Shown here: positions 42,274-51,978 of the stretch, piece by piece | How the letters are laid out: every line of letters starts with the position of its first letter | Numbering within the stretch: position 1 is the first letter of the stretch | DNA from: Microbispora rosea | GTDB lineage: Bacteria > Actinomycetota > Actinomycetes > Streptosporangiales > Streptosporangiaceae | Length of the DNA: 64,000 nt | Assembly (NCBI RefSeq): GCF_900156315.1 | Contig: NZ_FTNI01000007.1 | Span: 244,977 to 308,976, forward strand | Direction: 5' to 3' | Position numbers and translations under genes: made by a program | The notes under the pieces: model-generated | Database searches by the model: none | What the model saw: only the letters and a program-made list of their open reading frames with translations | Told to the model about the DNA's origin: nothing

Positions 42274-42966
42274 ATGCTCAACCGGAACCGCATCGTGACC
42301 GCCGCCGTGGAGCTCATCGAGAGAGAGGGCGCCGACGCCGTCTCGATGCGCAGGATCGCCGCCGAACTGGGCGTCGGCGTCATGTCGCTGTACAACCACG
42401 TGCCCAGCAAGGCCGCGCTGCTCGACGCCGTCGCCGAGGACGTGCTGTCGCGGATCGGCTTCGCCGACGACCCGTCCGCCCACTGGACCGAGCGGGTCCG
42501 CATCCAGGCGCGGGCCTTCCGGCGCATCGCCCACCACTATCCCCGTTGCACGATGGTCGTGGTGAGCAGGCAGCTGAGCTCGACGGCGGGCCTTCTCCCG
42601 GTGGAGCGCGCCCTGGCGACCCTGCGCGAGGCGGGCTTCGACGGCCAGGAGGCCGTCCGGATGCTGCGGATGTTCATCGCGTACGTCGTCGGCTCGCTGC
42701 TGCGCGAGGTGGGGGTGACCCCCACGTTCGCCCCCGTACGGGCCGACGCGGTCGTCGCCGAGGCGGATCCGGCGCTGTTTCCCGTGTTGAGCGAGCTGCG
42801 GCCGCATCTGGACTCCTGCGACCACGACGAGGAGTTCGAGTTCGGCCTGGAACTGCTGGTCCAGGCGATGGCCGTACGGGCCGCGGCGCGGGCGGAGGCC
42901 CAGGCCGGCCGCGAGGAGGGCGGGCGCGGCGGCGAGCGGGCCGGTCGTGGAGGCGCCCGGCAGTAG
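42274..42966 (+). CDS. TetR-family transcriptional regulator
   Basis: 230-residue TetR repressor. The N-terminal HTH is LNRNRIVTAAVELIEREG, VSMRRIAAELGVGVMSLYNH and VPSKAALLDAV; the C-terminal ligand domain is TetR_C-like and ends in a Gly/Arg/Glu-rich tail (AQAGREEGGRGGERAGRGGA). The ATG at 42274 has a GAGAGGA site 6 nt upstream; an earlier in-frame GTG (42229) falls inside the second operator and is less likely. It is divergent from the diiron protein it probably controls. Confidence 0.9.
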   Translation: MLNRNRIVTAAVELIEREGADAVSMRRIAAELGVGVMSLYNHVPSKAALLDAVAEDVLSRIGFADDPSAHWTERVRIQARAFRRIAHHYPRCTMVVVSRQLSSTAGLLPVERALATLREAGFDGQEAVRMLRMFIAYVVGSLLREVGVTPTFAPVRADAVVAEADPALFPVLSELRPHLDSCDHDEEFEFGLELLVQAMAVRAAARAEAQAGREEGGRGGERAGRGGARQ

Positions 42967-42982
42967 GCCGCCGGGCGCCTCC
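42949..42982. terminator. Hairpin overlapping the TetR stop codon
   Basis: Perfect 13-bp stem GGAGGCGCCCGGC / GCCGGGCGCCTCC with the TetR stop codon in the 8-nt loop. It lies between convergent genes (the secreted transglycosylase-like gene ends at 42990). Confidence 0.75.
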
Positions 42983-42989
42983 GCCCGGG

Positions 42990-43511
42990 TCAGTACCAGT
43001 TGTGGGACCGGAAGTGGCCCCAGGCGCCGCACGGCGAGCCGTATCGGCCCTTGATGTACCGCAGCCCCCACCTGATCTGGGTCTGCGGGTTGAACCGCCA
43101 GTCGTTGCCGGCGTAGCCCATCTTGTGACCGGGCAGCGCCTGCGGGATGCCGTAGGCGCCCGAGCCCGGGTTGTAGGCCCGATGATCCCAGTTGCTCTCC
43201 CTGGTCCAGAGGCTGTCCAGGCACTGGAACTGCTCACCCGACCAGGTCTGGCGGGTGACGAGCCGGAAGGCGTACGCCTTGCTGCGGAGCTTCGCCGGTG
43301 CCCGGCGGGACCGGGGCGGCTGTGCCGCCGCCCGCGTCGTCCACACTCCGACGTGGGTGACGGGCCGCATGCTCTCTGCGGTCCGCTCCGTCTCCCCGGT
43401 GCCTCCCTGGGCGGCCCAATCGCCGGCCCAGGCCGCTCCGCTTCCGCCACCGGCCACGGTGGCCGCGATGACGGCGGCGACTGTGTTGCGTAGAACGCTG
43501 TTGCTGTCCAA
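42990..43511 (-). CDS. Secreted transglycosylase-like protein
   Basis: 173 residues. An N-terminal signal peptide (NTVAAVIAATVAGGGSGAAW with an AWA cleavage site) leads to a mature protein whose C-terminal half is an SLT/aggregation-promoting-factor type domain: LDSLWTRESNWDHRAYNPGS, then AYGIPQALPG and ALPGHKMGYAGNDWR. The catalytic Glu of ESNW is present, so a peptidoglycan lytic activity is likely. The start is a TTG at 43511 with AAGGA 6 nt upstream; the reading frame remains open further upstream. Two cysteines near the C-terminus could form a disulfide. Confidence 0.82.
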   Translation of the reverse strand: MDSNSVLRNTVAAVIAATVAGGGSGAAWAGDWAAQGGTGETERTAESMRPVTHVGVWTTRAAAQPPRSRRAPAKLRSKAYAFRLVTRQTWSGEQFQCLDSLWTRESNWDHRAYNPGSGAYGIPQALPGHKMGYAGNDWRFNPQTQIRWGLRYIKGRYGSPCGAWGHFRSHNWY

Positions 43512-43830
43512 ATCGGTCCTTGTCGTCGGGTCGCGTGCGGAAGGCGGGCGCGCATGGCGCCCGCCGCGCGGCCGCGCGCCCATGGCGTGGGCGCCGCCGT
43601 CCGCTCGGCCCGCACCGGATCACCACAAGCTTCCGGCGGGCACCGCGACGGGTCCTCACGCGGATTGAAATACGGCCGCCCGCCTCCCGGACGGCATCTG
43701 CGGCACGCCGATGACGGATCTTTGCCGATCCGCCCCCCAACGCCGACGCTTCCCGGGGGCGCGGCTTACCGTGCGCGGCACGGCGCGCCCTGCGGCCAGA
43801 CCGGACGCGACGCTCGTTTAGGGTGCGGAC
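43512..43830. other. Intergenic region between divergent secreted protein and peroxidase genes
   Basis: 319 nt with no gene. I looked on the minus strand for a c-di-AMP (ydaO-type) riboswitch, often found before cell-wall hydrolase genes of actinobacteria, and did not find its conserved core. A small inverted repeat CGGATC-tttgcc-GATCCG lies at 43715-43732. TAGGGT at 43819-43824, six nt before the peroxidase ATG, is a likely leaderless -10. Confidence 0.45.
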
Positions 43831-44319
43831 ATGAGCGTTCTCAAGATTCCGGTGACCACGATCGACGGCGAGAGCACGACCCTCGGCGACCTGCTCGGCG
43901 GCGGGGCCGCCCTGGTGGTCAACGTGGCGTCCAGGTGTGGGCTGACCCCGCAGTACGAGGGCCTGGTCGCCCTCCAGCGGGCGTACGCCGGCAGGGGGTT
44001 CACCGTCGTCGGCGTGCCCTGCAACCAGTTCATGGGCCAGGAGCCCGGCTCGGCGGAGGAGATCAAGGAGTTCTGCTCCACGACCTACGGCGTGGACTTC
44101 CCCCTGCTGGAGAAGACCGAGGTCAACGGCCCGGAGCGGCATCCTCTCTACGGCGAGCTGACCGAGACCCCCGACGCGGAGGGCGAGGCGGGCGACATCC
44201 AGTGGAACTTCGAGAAGTTCCTCGTCGCCGCCGACGGCCAGGTGGTCGCCCGGTTCCGCCCCCGTGTCGTCCCCGAGGCCCCGGAGATCGCCGAGGCGAT
44301 CGAGAAGGTCATCTCCTAG
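43831..44319 (+). CDS. Glutathione peroxidase-family thiol peroxidase
   Basis: 162-residue GPx family protein. Peroxidatic Cys36 is in NVASRCGLTPQYEGL; Gln66 in PCNQFMGQEP and Trp125-Asn126 in IQWNFEKFLV complete the catalytic tetrad. A second cysteine (Cys82 in EFCSTTYG) is at the usual resolving position, so this is a thioredoxin-dependent Cys-GPx (2-Cys type) reducing hydroperoxides. The 3' end overlaps the convergent LacI gene by 11 nt. Confidence 0.93.
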   Translation: MSVLKIPVTTIDGESTTLGDLLGGGAALVVNVASRCGLTPQYEGLVALQRAYAGRGFTVVGVPCNQFMGQEPGSAEEIKEFCSTTYGVDFPLLEKTEVNGPERHPLYGELTETPDAEGEAGDIQWNFEKFLVAADGQVVARFRPRVVPEAPEIAEAIEKVIS

Positions 44320-45313
44320 GCGCCGAGACCCTGGGCCCGCAGCTCGCCCGCACGACGAGCTGGGTGGGCAGCGTGACGGCCGGAGGACGCCTGCCCTGCC
44401 GCAGCACCAGCTCGGCGGCGCGATAGCCGATGTCCTGGGCCGGTTGGGCGATCACCGTCAGCGGCGGGGAGCACAGCTCGGCCCAGGGCACGTCGTCGAA
44501 CATGATGAGCGACACGTCCCTGGGGATGCGCACGTCCAGCTCGCGGGCGGCCAGCACGGCCGCCTCACCGAGCACGTTGCCGCCTGCGATGACCGCGGTG
44601 ACGTCGGCGCGGTGCTGCAGCAGGCCCGCGGCGGCCGCGTAGGCGGAGTCGCGGCTCGACCGGGCGTGCACGACCAGATCCCGGTCGGCGGGCAGGCCCA
44701 GCGAGGCGATCGCGGAGTTGAACGCGGCGACCCGCTGCGACTGCCCGTGCCTGCCGAGGTAGGCGATCTTCCGGTGGCCCAGCCCGGCCAGGTACTCCAC
44801 GGCCGTCAGCACCCCGGCCCGGTCGTCGGGCACCACGCTGGGCACGTCCGCGCGCACCCGCCGGTCGGCGAACACGACGTTCAGCCCCGAGCGCAGCGCG
44901 GGCGCCCACATCTCGCCGTCCCCGGACGGCACCGCGATGAGCCGGTCCATGCTCTCCTCGATGAGCGCGCCGATCAGCTCGGCCTCCCGCTCGGGGTCGT
45001 CGCCGGTGACCCCCACCGTGACGGGCTCGCCGTACGAGCGGGCGCAGGACAGCACGCCGTCGGTCAGCCGCGCGTAGAAGCTGTCGGTGATGTCGGGGAC
45101 CAGCAGTCCGATGCCGCCCGTCCGCCGGCGCCTCAGGTTGCGTCCCAGTGCGCTCGGCCGGTAGTCGAGCCGTGCCGCCGCGGCGAGCACCTTCTCGCGG
45201 GTCTCCGCGCTCGCCGAGCCGCCGGACAGGACCCGGGACACCGTGGCCACCCCGACCCCGGCCGCCTCCGCCACTTCCTTGATGGTTATCCGCCGCTGCG
45301 CTGGACCGCTCAT
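44309..45313 (-). CDS. LacI-family transcriptional regulator
   Basis: 334 residues. N-terminal HTH TIKEVAEAAGVGVATVSRVL and hinge YRPSALGRNLRRRRTGGIGL, followed by a periplasmic-binding-protein-like sensor domain (GIGLLVPDITDSFYARLTDG ... SLIMFDDVPWAELCSPPLT). It is divergent from the msiK-type gene and is probably its local regulator, responding to a sugar. ATG 45313 is used; an operator overlaps the start codon itself. Confidence 0.92.
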   Translation of the reverse strand: MSGPAQRRITIKEVAEAAGVGVATVSRVLSGGSASAETREKVLAAAARLDYRPSALGRNLRRRRTGGIGLLVPDITDSFYARLTDGVLSCARSYGEPVTVGVTGDDPEREAELIGALIEESMDRLIAVPSGDGEMWAPALRSGLNVVFADRRVRADVPSVVPDDRAGVLTAVEYLAGLGHRKIAYLGRHGQSQRVAAFNSAIASLGLPADRDLVVHARSSRDSAYAAAAGLLQHRADVTAVIAGGNVLGEAAVLAARELDVRIPRDVSLIMFDDVPWAELCSPPLTVIAQPAQDIGYRAAELVLRQGRRPPAVTLPTQLVVRASCGPRVSAPRR

Positions 45314-45326
45314 GGAAACGATTCCA
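45313..45326. promoter_or_regulatory. LacI-type operator overlapping the regulator's start
   Basis: TGGAAACGATTCCA is a 14-bp near-palindrome with a central CG, the classical LacI/CcpA-type operator shape (TGGAANCGNTTCCA). Its first base is the last base of the LacI start codon on the minus strand, so binding would block the regulator's own transcription or initiation; it may also serve the msiK promoter about 110 nt away. Confidence 0.7.
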
Positions 45327-45437
45327 TCAGAGTTCCATGGGTCGTGCCACCGAAATCTTGACAATAGGCGCTATTTCAGGGGAGAGTCATGAAAACGTAT
45401 CCACATCATCTTGGCTCGGGAACGCGAAGGACTGGGG

Positions 45438-46658
<1,221 letters not shown>

Positions 46659-46664
46659 GTCCGG

Positions 46665-47759
46665 TCACCCCCGCCGCACGAAGGGCGGCGGGGGGTTTCC
46701 GGCGGAGCGCGGGCGCGGCACGCGCCCGCGCGGCCGGTCGTCGCCGGCCGGCATCCGCGACGACGTCCGCCTCGGGCGCGCGGAGAAGTCGTCGTGCCGG
46801 GGGCGCGCAGAAGAAGAATCGTGCCGGGGGTGCGCGGAGAAATAACTGTGCCGGAGGCGCGCGAAGACGCCGCGCCGGACAGGCGCGCAGCAGAGCAGCG
46901 CGGCGGCGGTCGCGGCGGTGACCGTGGCCGCGGCGCCCGCGGGCACCCAGCCGAGCGCGACCGCGAGCCCGGCCGTCCCGGAGCCGGCCGAGACGCCGCA
47001 CAGCGCGGGCGCCGCCTTTCGCGCAGGTCCGGCCGATCGGCTCGCCCGCCGGGGCCGGCGGACGGCGTACGCCCCGGCCCCCACGATGGCGGCCAGCGCC
47101 GGGAGCAGCAGCCCTGCAGAGACCACGGCCGTGCCGCGCCCGGCCGTCAGTCCTGCGGCCGTGCAGGTCAGGACGGACCCGGCGAACAGCGAACCGGCCG
47201 GTCCGAGCCGGACCCTGCCCCGCGCCCTGCCGTACGGGAGGGCGCCGAGGCACGCCCCGGCCAGGGCGGCCGCGAGCACCGCGAGGGACGTGTCGCCCAG
47301 CACGAGCGCAGTCCCGGCGAGGAACGCGCCGGTGACGGCGGCGACCGCGGCCAGCGCGCCGCCGAGCCGGTCGAGCAGCCCGTACGCGTTGGTCATCGCG
47401 ACGATCCACATCACGCTGACCGGGCCGTCCAGCCAGTCGCCCGTCAGCGTCACCTGGACGCCGCACAGCACGACCCCGCCCGCCGCCACCGTCTCCACCA
47501 TGAGCCGCGTGACGAGCGACAGCGCGCCCACGTCGTCGATGAGCGCGAGCAGCGCCACCGCCGCGGCGGCCAGCAGGATCGCGCTCACCCACCGGTCCGG
47601 CGCGCCGCAAAGCGCCACCACGGCGCCCGCCGTGGCCACCGCCAGCGTCACGCCGGTCAGGTAGGGAACCGTGCGCCGCACCGGGCGCAGGCCGGCGGCG
47701 GCGAGCAGGCAGGCGACCGCTCCCGCGAGCGCGGGCGCCAGAGCCGGAAGCTGCGTCAT
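46665..47759 (-). CDS. Degenerate WecA/MraY-like membrane protein
   Basis: 364 residues, about ten membrane helices in the pattern of the polyprenyl-phosphate N-acetylhexosamine-1-phosphate transferase family. The first catalytic pair is kept (Asp75-Asp76 in LIDDVGALS), but the second motif reads TNAYGLLDRLGG rather than NxxNxxDGxDG, with Asp130 kept and the following DG lost, and no His-rich loop is visible. It may be an inactive paralogue or a protein with altered chemistry. The C-terminus holds four 9-residue repeats and a Pro-rich end. Its ATG overlaps the stop of the upstream glycosyltransferase. Confidence 0.75.
   Translation of the reverse strand: MTQLPALAPALAGAVACLLAAAGLRPVRRTVPYLTGVTLAVATAGAVVALCGAPDRWVSAILLAAAAVALLALIDDVGALSLVTRLMVETVAAGGVVLCGVQVTLTGDWLDGPVSVMWIVAMTNAYGLLDRLGGALAAVAAVTGAFLAGTALVLGDTSLAVLAAALAGACLGALPYGRARGRVRLGPAGSLFAGSVLTCTAAGLTAGRGTAVVSAGLLLPALAAIVGAGAYAVRRPRRASRSAGPARKAAPALCGVSAGSGTAGLAVALGWVPAGAAATVTAATAAALLCCAPVRRGVFARLRHSYFSAHPRHDSSSARPRHDDFSARPRRTSSRMPAGDDRPRGRVPRPRSAGNPPPPFVRRG
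46668..46694 (+). terminator. Terminator of the msiK-type gene
   Basis: Perfect 10-bp stem CCCCCGCCGC / GCGGCGGGGG with loop ACGAAGG followed by GTTTCC, just 9 nt past the ATPase stop. It lies inside the 3' codons of the convergent WecA-like gene. Confidence 0.75.
46758..46865 (-). repeat. 27-bp tandem repeats coding 9-residue units
   Basis: Copies of GTGCCGG start at 46794, 46821 and 46848, exactly 27 bp apart, within a repeat of about four units. On the minus strand they encode FARLRHSYF, SAHPRHDSS, SARPRHDDF and SARPRRTSS, a basic hydrophilic tail of the WecA-like membrane protein. The unit length is a multiple of three, so the frame is kept when copy number changes. Confidence 0.75.
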
Positions 47760-48925
47760 CGGCTGCCCACCTCCGACCGCGTCGCGCCGCGCAGCGCCCG
47801 GTAGAGGGCCTCGGTGTCGGCCACCAGCCGGTCCACGCAGAACGCCCGCCCGGTCCACGTCCGGGCCGACTCGCCCATCCGCCGCGCCAGGCCCGGATCC
47901 ACCAGCAGCCGTACGACGTGGTCGGCCATCTCGTCCGGGTCGGGCTCGGTCAGGAATCCCGTGCGGCGGTCCATGACCACCTCGGGAACGCTGCCGACGC
48001 GTGTGGCCACCACCGGCAGGCCCGCCATGCCGGCCTCGACGAGCGCCAGCGGCGTGCCCTCGCTGTCGGAGGTGAGCAGCACCACGTCGGCCGCGGCGTA
48101 CACGGTCTCGACGTCGCGCCGCCAGCCGAGCAGCCGGAAGGACTCCCACATCGGCATGACGGCCCGCTCCACCTCCTCCTTCAGCTCGCCGCTGCCGCAG
48201 ACGAGGAACCGGGCGCCGGGCAGCCGGGCCAGGACCGCACTGGCGACCTCCGCGAGCCGGTCGGGCCGTTTGGCCTTCTTCAGCCTGCCGACGTACGCCA
48301 CGACCGGCGCGTCCAGCGGGACGCCCAGCGCGGCGCGGGCCCGGGCACGCTCGGGCAGCGGGGCGAGCCGGACGCCGGGCGGGATGACGACGTACTGCTC
48401 GGGCCGGCCGATCCCGGTCGCGAGGAGGTCGTCGCGCACCCGGGCGCCGACCGTGACGAGGCGGTCGGTCATCCTGGCCAGCCGGCGCTCGGTGCGGACG
48501 TAGACGGTCCGCCGCAGGCGGGAGAGCTGCCCGTCGAGGAGGTGGCCGTGGTAGCTGTGCACCAGGGCCGCCCCGACCCCCGACAGCCGCATCGCGAGGC
48601 GGCCGAGCGCGCCCGCCTTGGTGGTCCTGGTGTGCACGATGTGTGGCCTGAACTCGCGCATCGCGTTCGTCAGCCGGAACAGGGCCCGGTAGTCGTCGGC
48701 CGGTTTGATCGCGCGGCCGAGGCCCGGCACCCGGTGGACCGGGATCGTCGCGTCGCGAAGCTGCAGGTGGTCGCCTTCGCCGCCGTCGACGTACCCGGTG
48801 TAGAGGCGGTGGTCGAACTCTACCGGGCTGAGCCGCTCGCACAACCCGGTGACCTGGGTGGCGGGACCGCTCACGTTCATCCGGGCGATTATCTCCATGA
48901 CACGAATCCGGTCGTCCGGTTTCAT
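47756..48925 (-). CDS. GT4-family glycosyltransferase
   Basis: 389-residue GT-B retaining glycosyltransferase. N-terminal half: VMEIIARMNVSGPATQVTGL and the AGALGRLAMR-HSYHGHLLDG segment; C-terminal donor half: AYVGRLKKAKRPDRLAEV and the E(x7)E motif in SEGTPLALVEAGMAGLPVVA. It likely adds a sugar to a cell-surface glycan or lipid carrier, fitting its ATGA overlap with the WecA-like membrane protein. An ATG with GGGAGGAG is used as start. A nucleotide-sugar dehydrogenase is divergently encoded upstream. Confidence 0.9.
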   Translation of the reverse strand: MKPDDRIRVMEIIARMNVSGPATQVTGLCERLSPVEFDHRLYTGYVDGGEGDHLQLRDATIPVHRVPGLGRAIKPADDYRALFRLTNAMREFRPHIVHTRTTKAGALGRLAMRLSGVGAALVHSYHGHLLDGQLSRLRRTVYVRTERRLARMTDRLVTVGARVRDDLLATGIGRPEQYVVIPPGVRLAPLPERARARAALGVPLDAPVVAYVGRLKKAKRPDRLAEVASAVLARLPGARFLVCGSGELKEEVERAVMPMWESFRLLGWRRDVETVYAAADVVLLTSDSEGTPLALVEAGMAGLPVVATRVGSVPEVVMDRRTGFLTEPDPDEMADHVVRLLVDPGLARRMGESARTWTGRAFCVDRLVADTEALYRALRGATRSEVGSR

Positions 48926-49091
48926 GCTGGCTCCTCCCTGATCATGTCGGAGAAGCTAGTCCGCGGTCCCACCGCCGACGGGGTGCCCGGACGCCGCCGG
49001 AAGAGACTTTTCCCTATCCGTACCCAAGCCTTACAGCCGTCCCGTCCGCCAATCCCGGGGGCGGCGGCGGGGTCGCTCCTACAGTCGTAGC

Positions 49092-50339
49092 GTGGCGGAG
49101 AAGCTGGTGGTCGTGGGCCAGGGCCCGGCCGGGCTGCCCCTGGCGATGCGCGCCGTGGAGGCGGGGTTCCGCGTCGTCGGCCTCGACGAGGACGGGTGGC
49201 GGGTCAAGCGGCTCAACGCGGGGGAGCCGTGCGCCGAGGGAGTCGGCGCGGGCGTCGGCGCGGGTGCGCTGGCCGCCGCGCACGCCTCCGGCCGGTACGC
49301 GGCCAGCGCCGACGCGGCCGACGCCTCCGGGTTCGACGTCTGCGTGCTCACCCCGCCCGTGCGGATGCGGAACGGCGCGCCCGACCTCGGCCCGCTCGGC
49401 TCGGCCGCCCGCCGGATCGCCCCGTTCCTGCGGCCGGGGGCGACCGTGGTGCTGGAGGGCACCGCCTATCCCGGCACCACCGAGGAGTTCGTACGGCCGC
49501 TGCTCGAACAGGGGTCGGGGCTGCGCGCGGGGGACGACTTCCACCTCGGCCACAGCCCGCACCGGGCCGAGCCTGGCAACCCGCGCTGGCGGCTCGGCAA
49601 CACGCCCAAGGTCGTCTCGGGCGTCGACGCGGCCTCGCTGCGGGCGGTGACCGACTTCTACGGCAGGCTGGTGCGGGAGACCGTCCCGGTCTCCTCGCCC
49701 CGGGTGTCGGAGCTGTGCGCGCTCATGGAAAGCGCCCGCGCGCAGGTCGGCGCAGCGCTGGCGAACGAGCTGTCGATTTTCGCCGCGCACCTCGGCGTCG
49801 ACGTGTGGGAGGCGGTCGAGGCCGCCGCCACCACGCCCTTCGGACATGCCGCCGCGGCACCCTGCCCCGGGATCGAGGACCCCTGCCTGCCGCTCGACGT
49901 GACGTACCTGCCGTGGGGGATCCGGCGCGGCGTCGGGCGGGGCTTCCGGCTGGTCGAGGCGGCCAACGACGTCAACGCGCACATGCCCGCCCACGTGGTC
50001 GACCGGCTCTGCCTCGCGCTGAACCGGAGGTGCCGCTCGATCAGGGGCAGCAGGATCCTGCTGCTGGGGCTGTCGCCGGTCGAGGTCGCCAAGACGCTGT
50101 GCCGGCTCGGGGCCCGGGTGCGGGCCGCGGATCCCCGTGCCGAGGACTGCGCGGACGATTTCGTCGTCCCCGCCGGGGTCGAGGTGGTCGAGCCGGACGC
50201 CGCGGAGCTGGCCAGGGCGGACGCGGTCGTCGTGCTCGGGGGGCAGGACTGCTACGACTACGACCTGGTCCAGCGGGCCAGCCGGTTCGTGTTCGACACC
50301 CGGGGCCGCTGCCGCGGCCCGAACGTCGAGCGGCTGTGA
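49092..50339 (+). CDS. Nucleotide-sugar dehydrogenase (WecC/UDP-glucose dehydrogenase family)
   Basis: 415 residues oxidising a UDP-sugar at C6 to the uronic acid in two NAD+ steps. N-terminal Rossmann VVGQGPAGLPLAMRAVEAGF, TAYPGTTEEFV with the conserved Glu region, and the catalytic Cys265 in GIEDPCLPLDVTYL. The central helix reads MESARAQVGAALANEL, with Arg in place of the Lys of UDP-glucose dehydrogenases, as in WecC-type enzymes. The C-terminal UDP-binding domain (SRILLLGLSPVEVAK, DTRGRCRGPN) is complete. Together with the divergent glycosyltransferase it suggests an acidic surface polysaccharide. TACAGT stands 6 nt before the GTG. Confidence 0.9.
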   Translation: MAEKLVVVGQGPAGLPLAMRAVEAGFRVVGLDEDGWRVKRLNAGEPCAEGVGAGVGAGALAAAHASGRYAASADAADASGFDVCVLTPPVRMRNGAPDLGPLGSAARRIAPFLRPGATVVLEGTAYPGTTEEFVRPLLEQGSGLRAGDDFHLGHSPHRAEPGNPRWRLGNTPKVVSGVDAASLRAVTDFYGRLVRETVPVSSPRVSELCALMESARAQVGAALANELSIFAAHLGVDVWEAVEAAATTPFGHAAAAPCPGIEDPCLPLDVTYLPWGIRRGVGRGFRLVEAANDVNAHMPAHVVDRLCLALNRRCRSIRGSRILLLGLSPVEVAKTLCRLGARVRAADPRAEDCADDFVVPAGVEVVEPDAAELARADAVVVLGGQDCYDYDLVQRASRFVFDTRGRCRGPNVERL

Positions 50340-50340
50340 C

Positions 50341-51090
50341 TCAGCGGTAGCGCAGCCTCGCCAGGCGGCCGACCAGGTTGAGCGGCAGGAGCCTGGCGAG
50401 CGCCGCGACCGCCTTGTAGCGGGCCGACGGTACGCTCACCCAGGCCCCGCGGGCGAGGTCGCGCATCGCGTCGGCGGCGACGCGGTCGGCCGACAGCCAC
50501 GCGAAGGGCGGCAGCCCGGACATGTCGAGCTTGGCCCGGTCGTGGAACTCGGTGCGCACGAACCCCGGGCACAGCGCCATCACCCGCACGCCGTGCTTGT
50601 TGACCATGTTGGCCGCCGAGGCGCTGTAGCTCACCACCCATGACTTCGTGGCGCTGTAGGTGCCGCCGGGGAGGAACGCCGCGACCGAGGCCACGTTGAT
50701 CACCCCGCCCCGCCCCTTGGAGATCATGTACGGCAGGGCCGCCCGGGTCAGCCGCAGCACCGCCTCACAGTGCAGCCGCAGCATCCGGACCTCTTCCTCC
50801 ACGGGGGTGTCCAGGAAGCCGCCGTGGTGCCCGAACCCGGCGTTGTTGACCAGGAGGTCGATGCCGGAGCGCAGCCGCTCCTCGGCCGCCGCCGTCCCCT
50901 CCTCGGTGGTCAGGTCGGCGCACAGCGGCTCGACCGGCACGCCGTACCGCTTGTGCAGGGCCTCGGCGGAGGCGGCGAGCCGCTCCTCGTCGCGGGCCAC
51001 CAGGACCAGGGAGAATCCGTCGGCGGCCAGGCGGCGCGCGAAGGCGGCGCCGATCCCTGCAGTCGCGCCGGTGATGAGTGCGGTGGGCAT
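50341..51090 (-). CDS. Short-chain dehydrogenase/reductase
   Basis: 249-residue classical SDR: TGATAGIGAAFARRLA cofactor motif (8-23), NNAGFG at 82-87, catalytic Tyr145-x3-Lys149 (YSATK), Ser136 region (VASVAAF). It resembles fatty-acyl or ketosteroid type reductases by the C-terminal FHDRAKLDMSGLPPF. NADP preference is likely from VARDEERL. Substrate unknown. It ends 1 nt from the convergent dehydrogenase. TACGCT is 6 nt before its ATG. Confidence 0.9.
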   Translation of the reverse strand: MPTALITGATAGIGAAFARRLAADGFSLVLVARDEERLAASAEALHKRYGVPVEPLCADLTTEEGTAAAEERLRSGIDLLVNNAGFGHHGGFLDTPVEEEVRMLRLHCEAVLRLTRAALPYMISKGRGGVINVASVAAFLPGGTYSATKSWVVSYSASAANMVNKHGVRVMALCPGFVRTEFHDRAKLDMSGLPPFAWLSADRVAADAMRDLARGAWVSVPSARYKAVAALARLLPLNLVGRLARLRYR

Positions 51091-51166
51091 GACGGCAGCG
51101 TACCCACCGCGGGAGGCCCCTCGTCCGGCCTCTCCTCCGGCCCCTCGTCCGGCCCCGGAACGGCGG

Positions 51167-51493
51167 TCACATCTCGATGGTGCGGCGGATGAGCTCCTCC
51201 ACCTTCGCGCTGAGCCGGGCGGCGCGGGGCCACCCGGCGTACAGGGTGAGGAACACGACCGTCTCGCGCAGTTCGGCCGGGCTCAGCTCCCCCGAGCGCA
51301 GGGCGGTCTCGAGGTGCAGCTCGAGCATGTCGTCCATGTCCTGGCCGACGAGCAGGCCGAGCAGCAGCAACCGCCGTTCCCTGACCGTGAGGACCTGCCG
51401 GGACCACACCTCGGAGAACATGCGCTCCGCCGTCACTCCGAAGAAGCCGTCCGGCCCCTCGCCGGTGCCGTCCTCTTCGTAGACCTGCTTCAT
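51167..51493 (-). CDS. Carboxymuconolactone decarboxylase-like protein
   Basis: 108-residue AhpD/CMD-like helical protein: RQVLTVRERRLLLLGLLVGQ, then ELHLETALRSGELSPAEL and RETVVFLTLYAGWPRAARL. The AhpD CxxC peroxidase pair is absent, so it is a decarboxylase-type member or of unknown role. A GGGAGGG element lies 9 nt before the ATG. It is 76 nt upstream of the SDR gene on the same strand and may be co-transcribed with it. Confidence 0.85.
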   Translation of the reverse strand: MKQVYEEDGTGEGPDGFFGVTAERMFSEVWSRQVLTVRERRLLLLGLLVGQDMDDMLELHLETALRSGELSPAELRETVVFLTLYAGWPRAARLSAKVEELIRRTIEM

Positions 51494-51978
51494 GTGCGCC
51501 AGCCCTCCCCACGGTGATTCCTGACGTCATGCATCCAGATGTCGTGTTCGAGGCAGTCAGGTGTTACATCGATCTGCTCATCCGGCCCCGGCCGATCTCA
51601 CGGCGCGGGTCTTCCGTGCGTCATGTCCGGTGTGGAACGGGTGGGTCGTCGGGCCGGCCGGGGTCGTGGCTGTTCGATGTGCCGGAGCCCGCTTTCGCCG
51701 CTCGTCCTTTGGGTATCGGGATCAGAGGTGAGTCCGCGGCCGTCCATGACGTGCGTTCCGGGGGGGGGCGTACTCGACGGGCCCAGGAAGTCGAGGAGGA
51801 GGCGCCCCGGGGCCGGGCGATGCCGGTGATGTGAGCGGCCTTCTGGTAACAGGAGGAGCCAAGATCCGAGAAAGATTCGGTCTAGTTTTCCGGCGCATCG
51901 CAGACTTACCGTTGAGAAGGACAGTTGGAAAACGGGCACTACTACCTCGTAGACCCGCAAAGCGGAGGTTGGGCCCTG
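51494..51978. other. Intergenic region before the lipoprotein/FtsH-like operon
   Basis: 485 nt with no convincing gene. A palindrome TGACGTCA occurs near 51525, close to the start of the minus-strand gene. Around 51900-51950 the DNA is AT-richer and contains TTGAGA and TTGGAA elements that may be -35 boxes for the lipoprotein, but no clear -10 is seen. A short frame from 51925 is open into the lipoprotein but lacks a ribosome site. Confidence 0.35.

Noticed and set aside
43512..43830. Possible ydaO/c-di-AMP riboswitch before the transglycosylase-like gene
   Set aside because: The conserved core elements expected in actinobacterial ydaO leaders could not be found on the minus strand.
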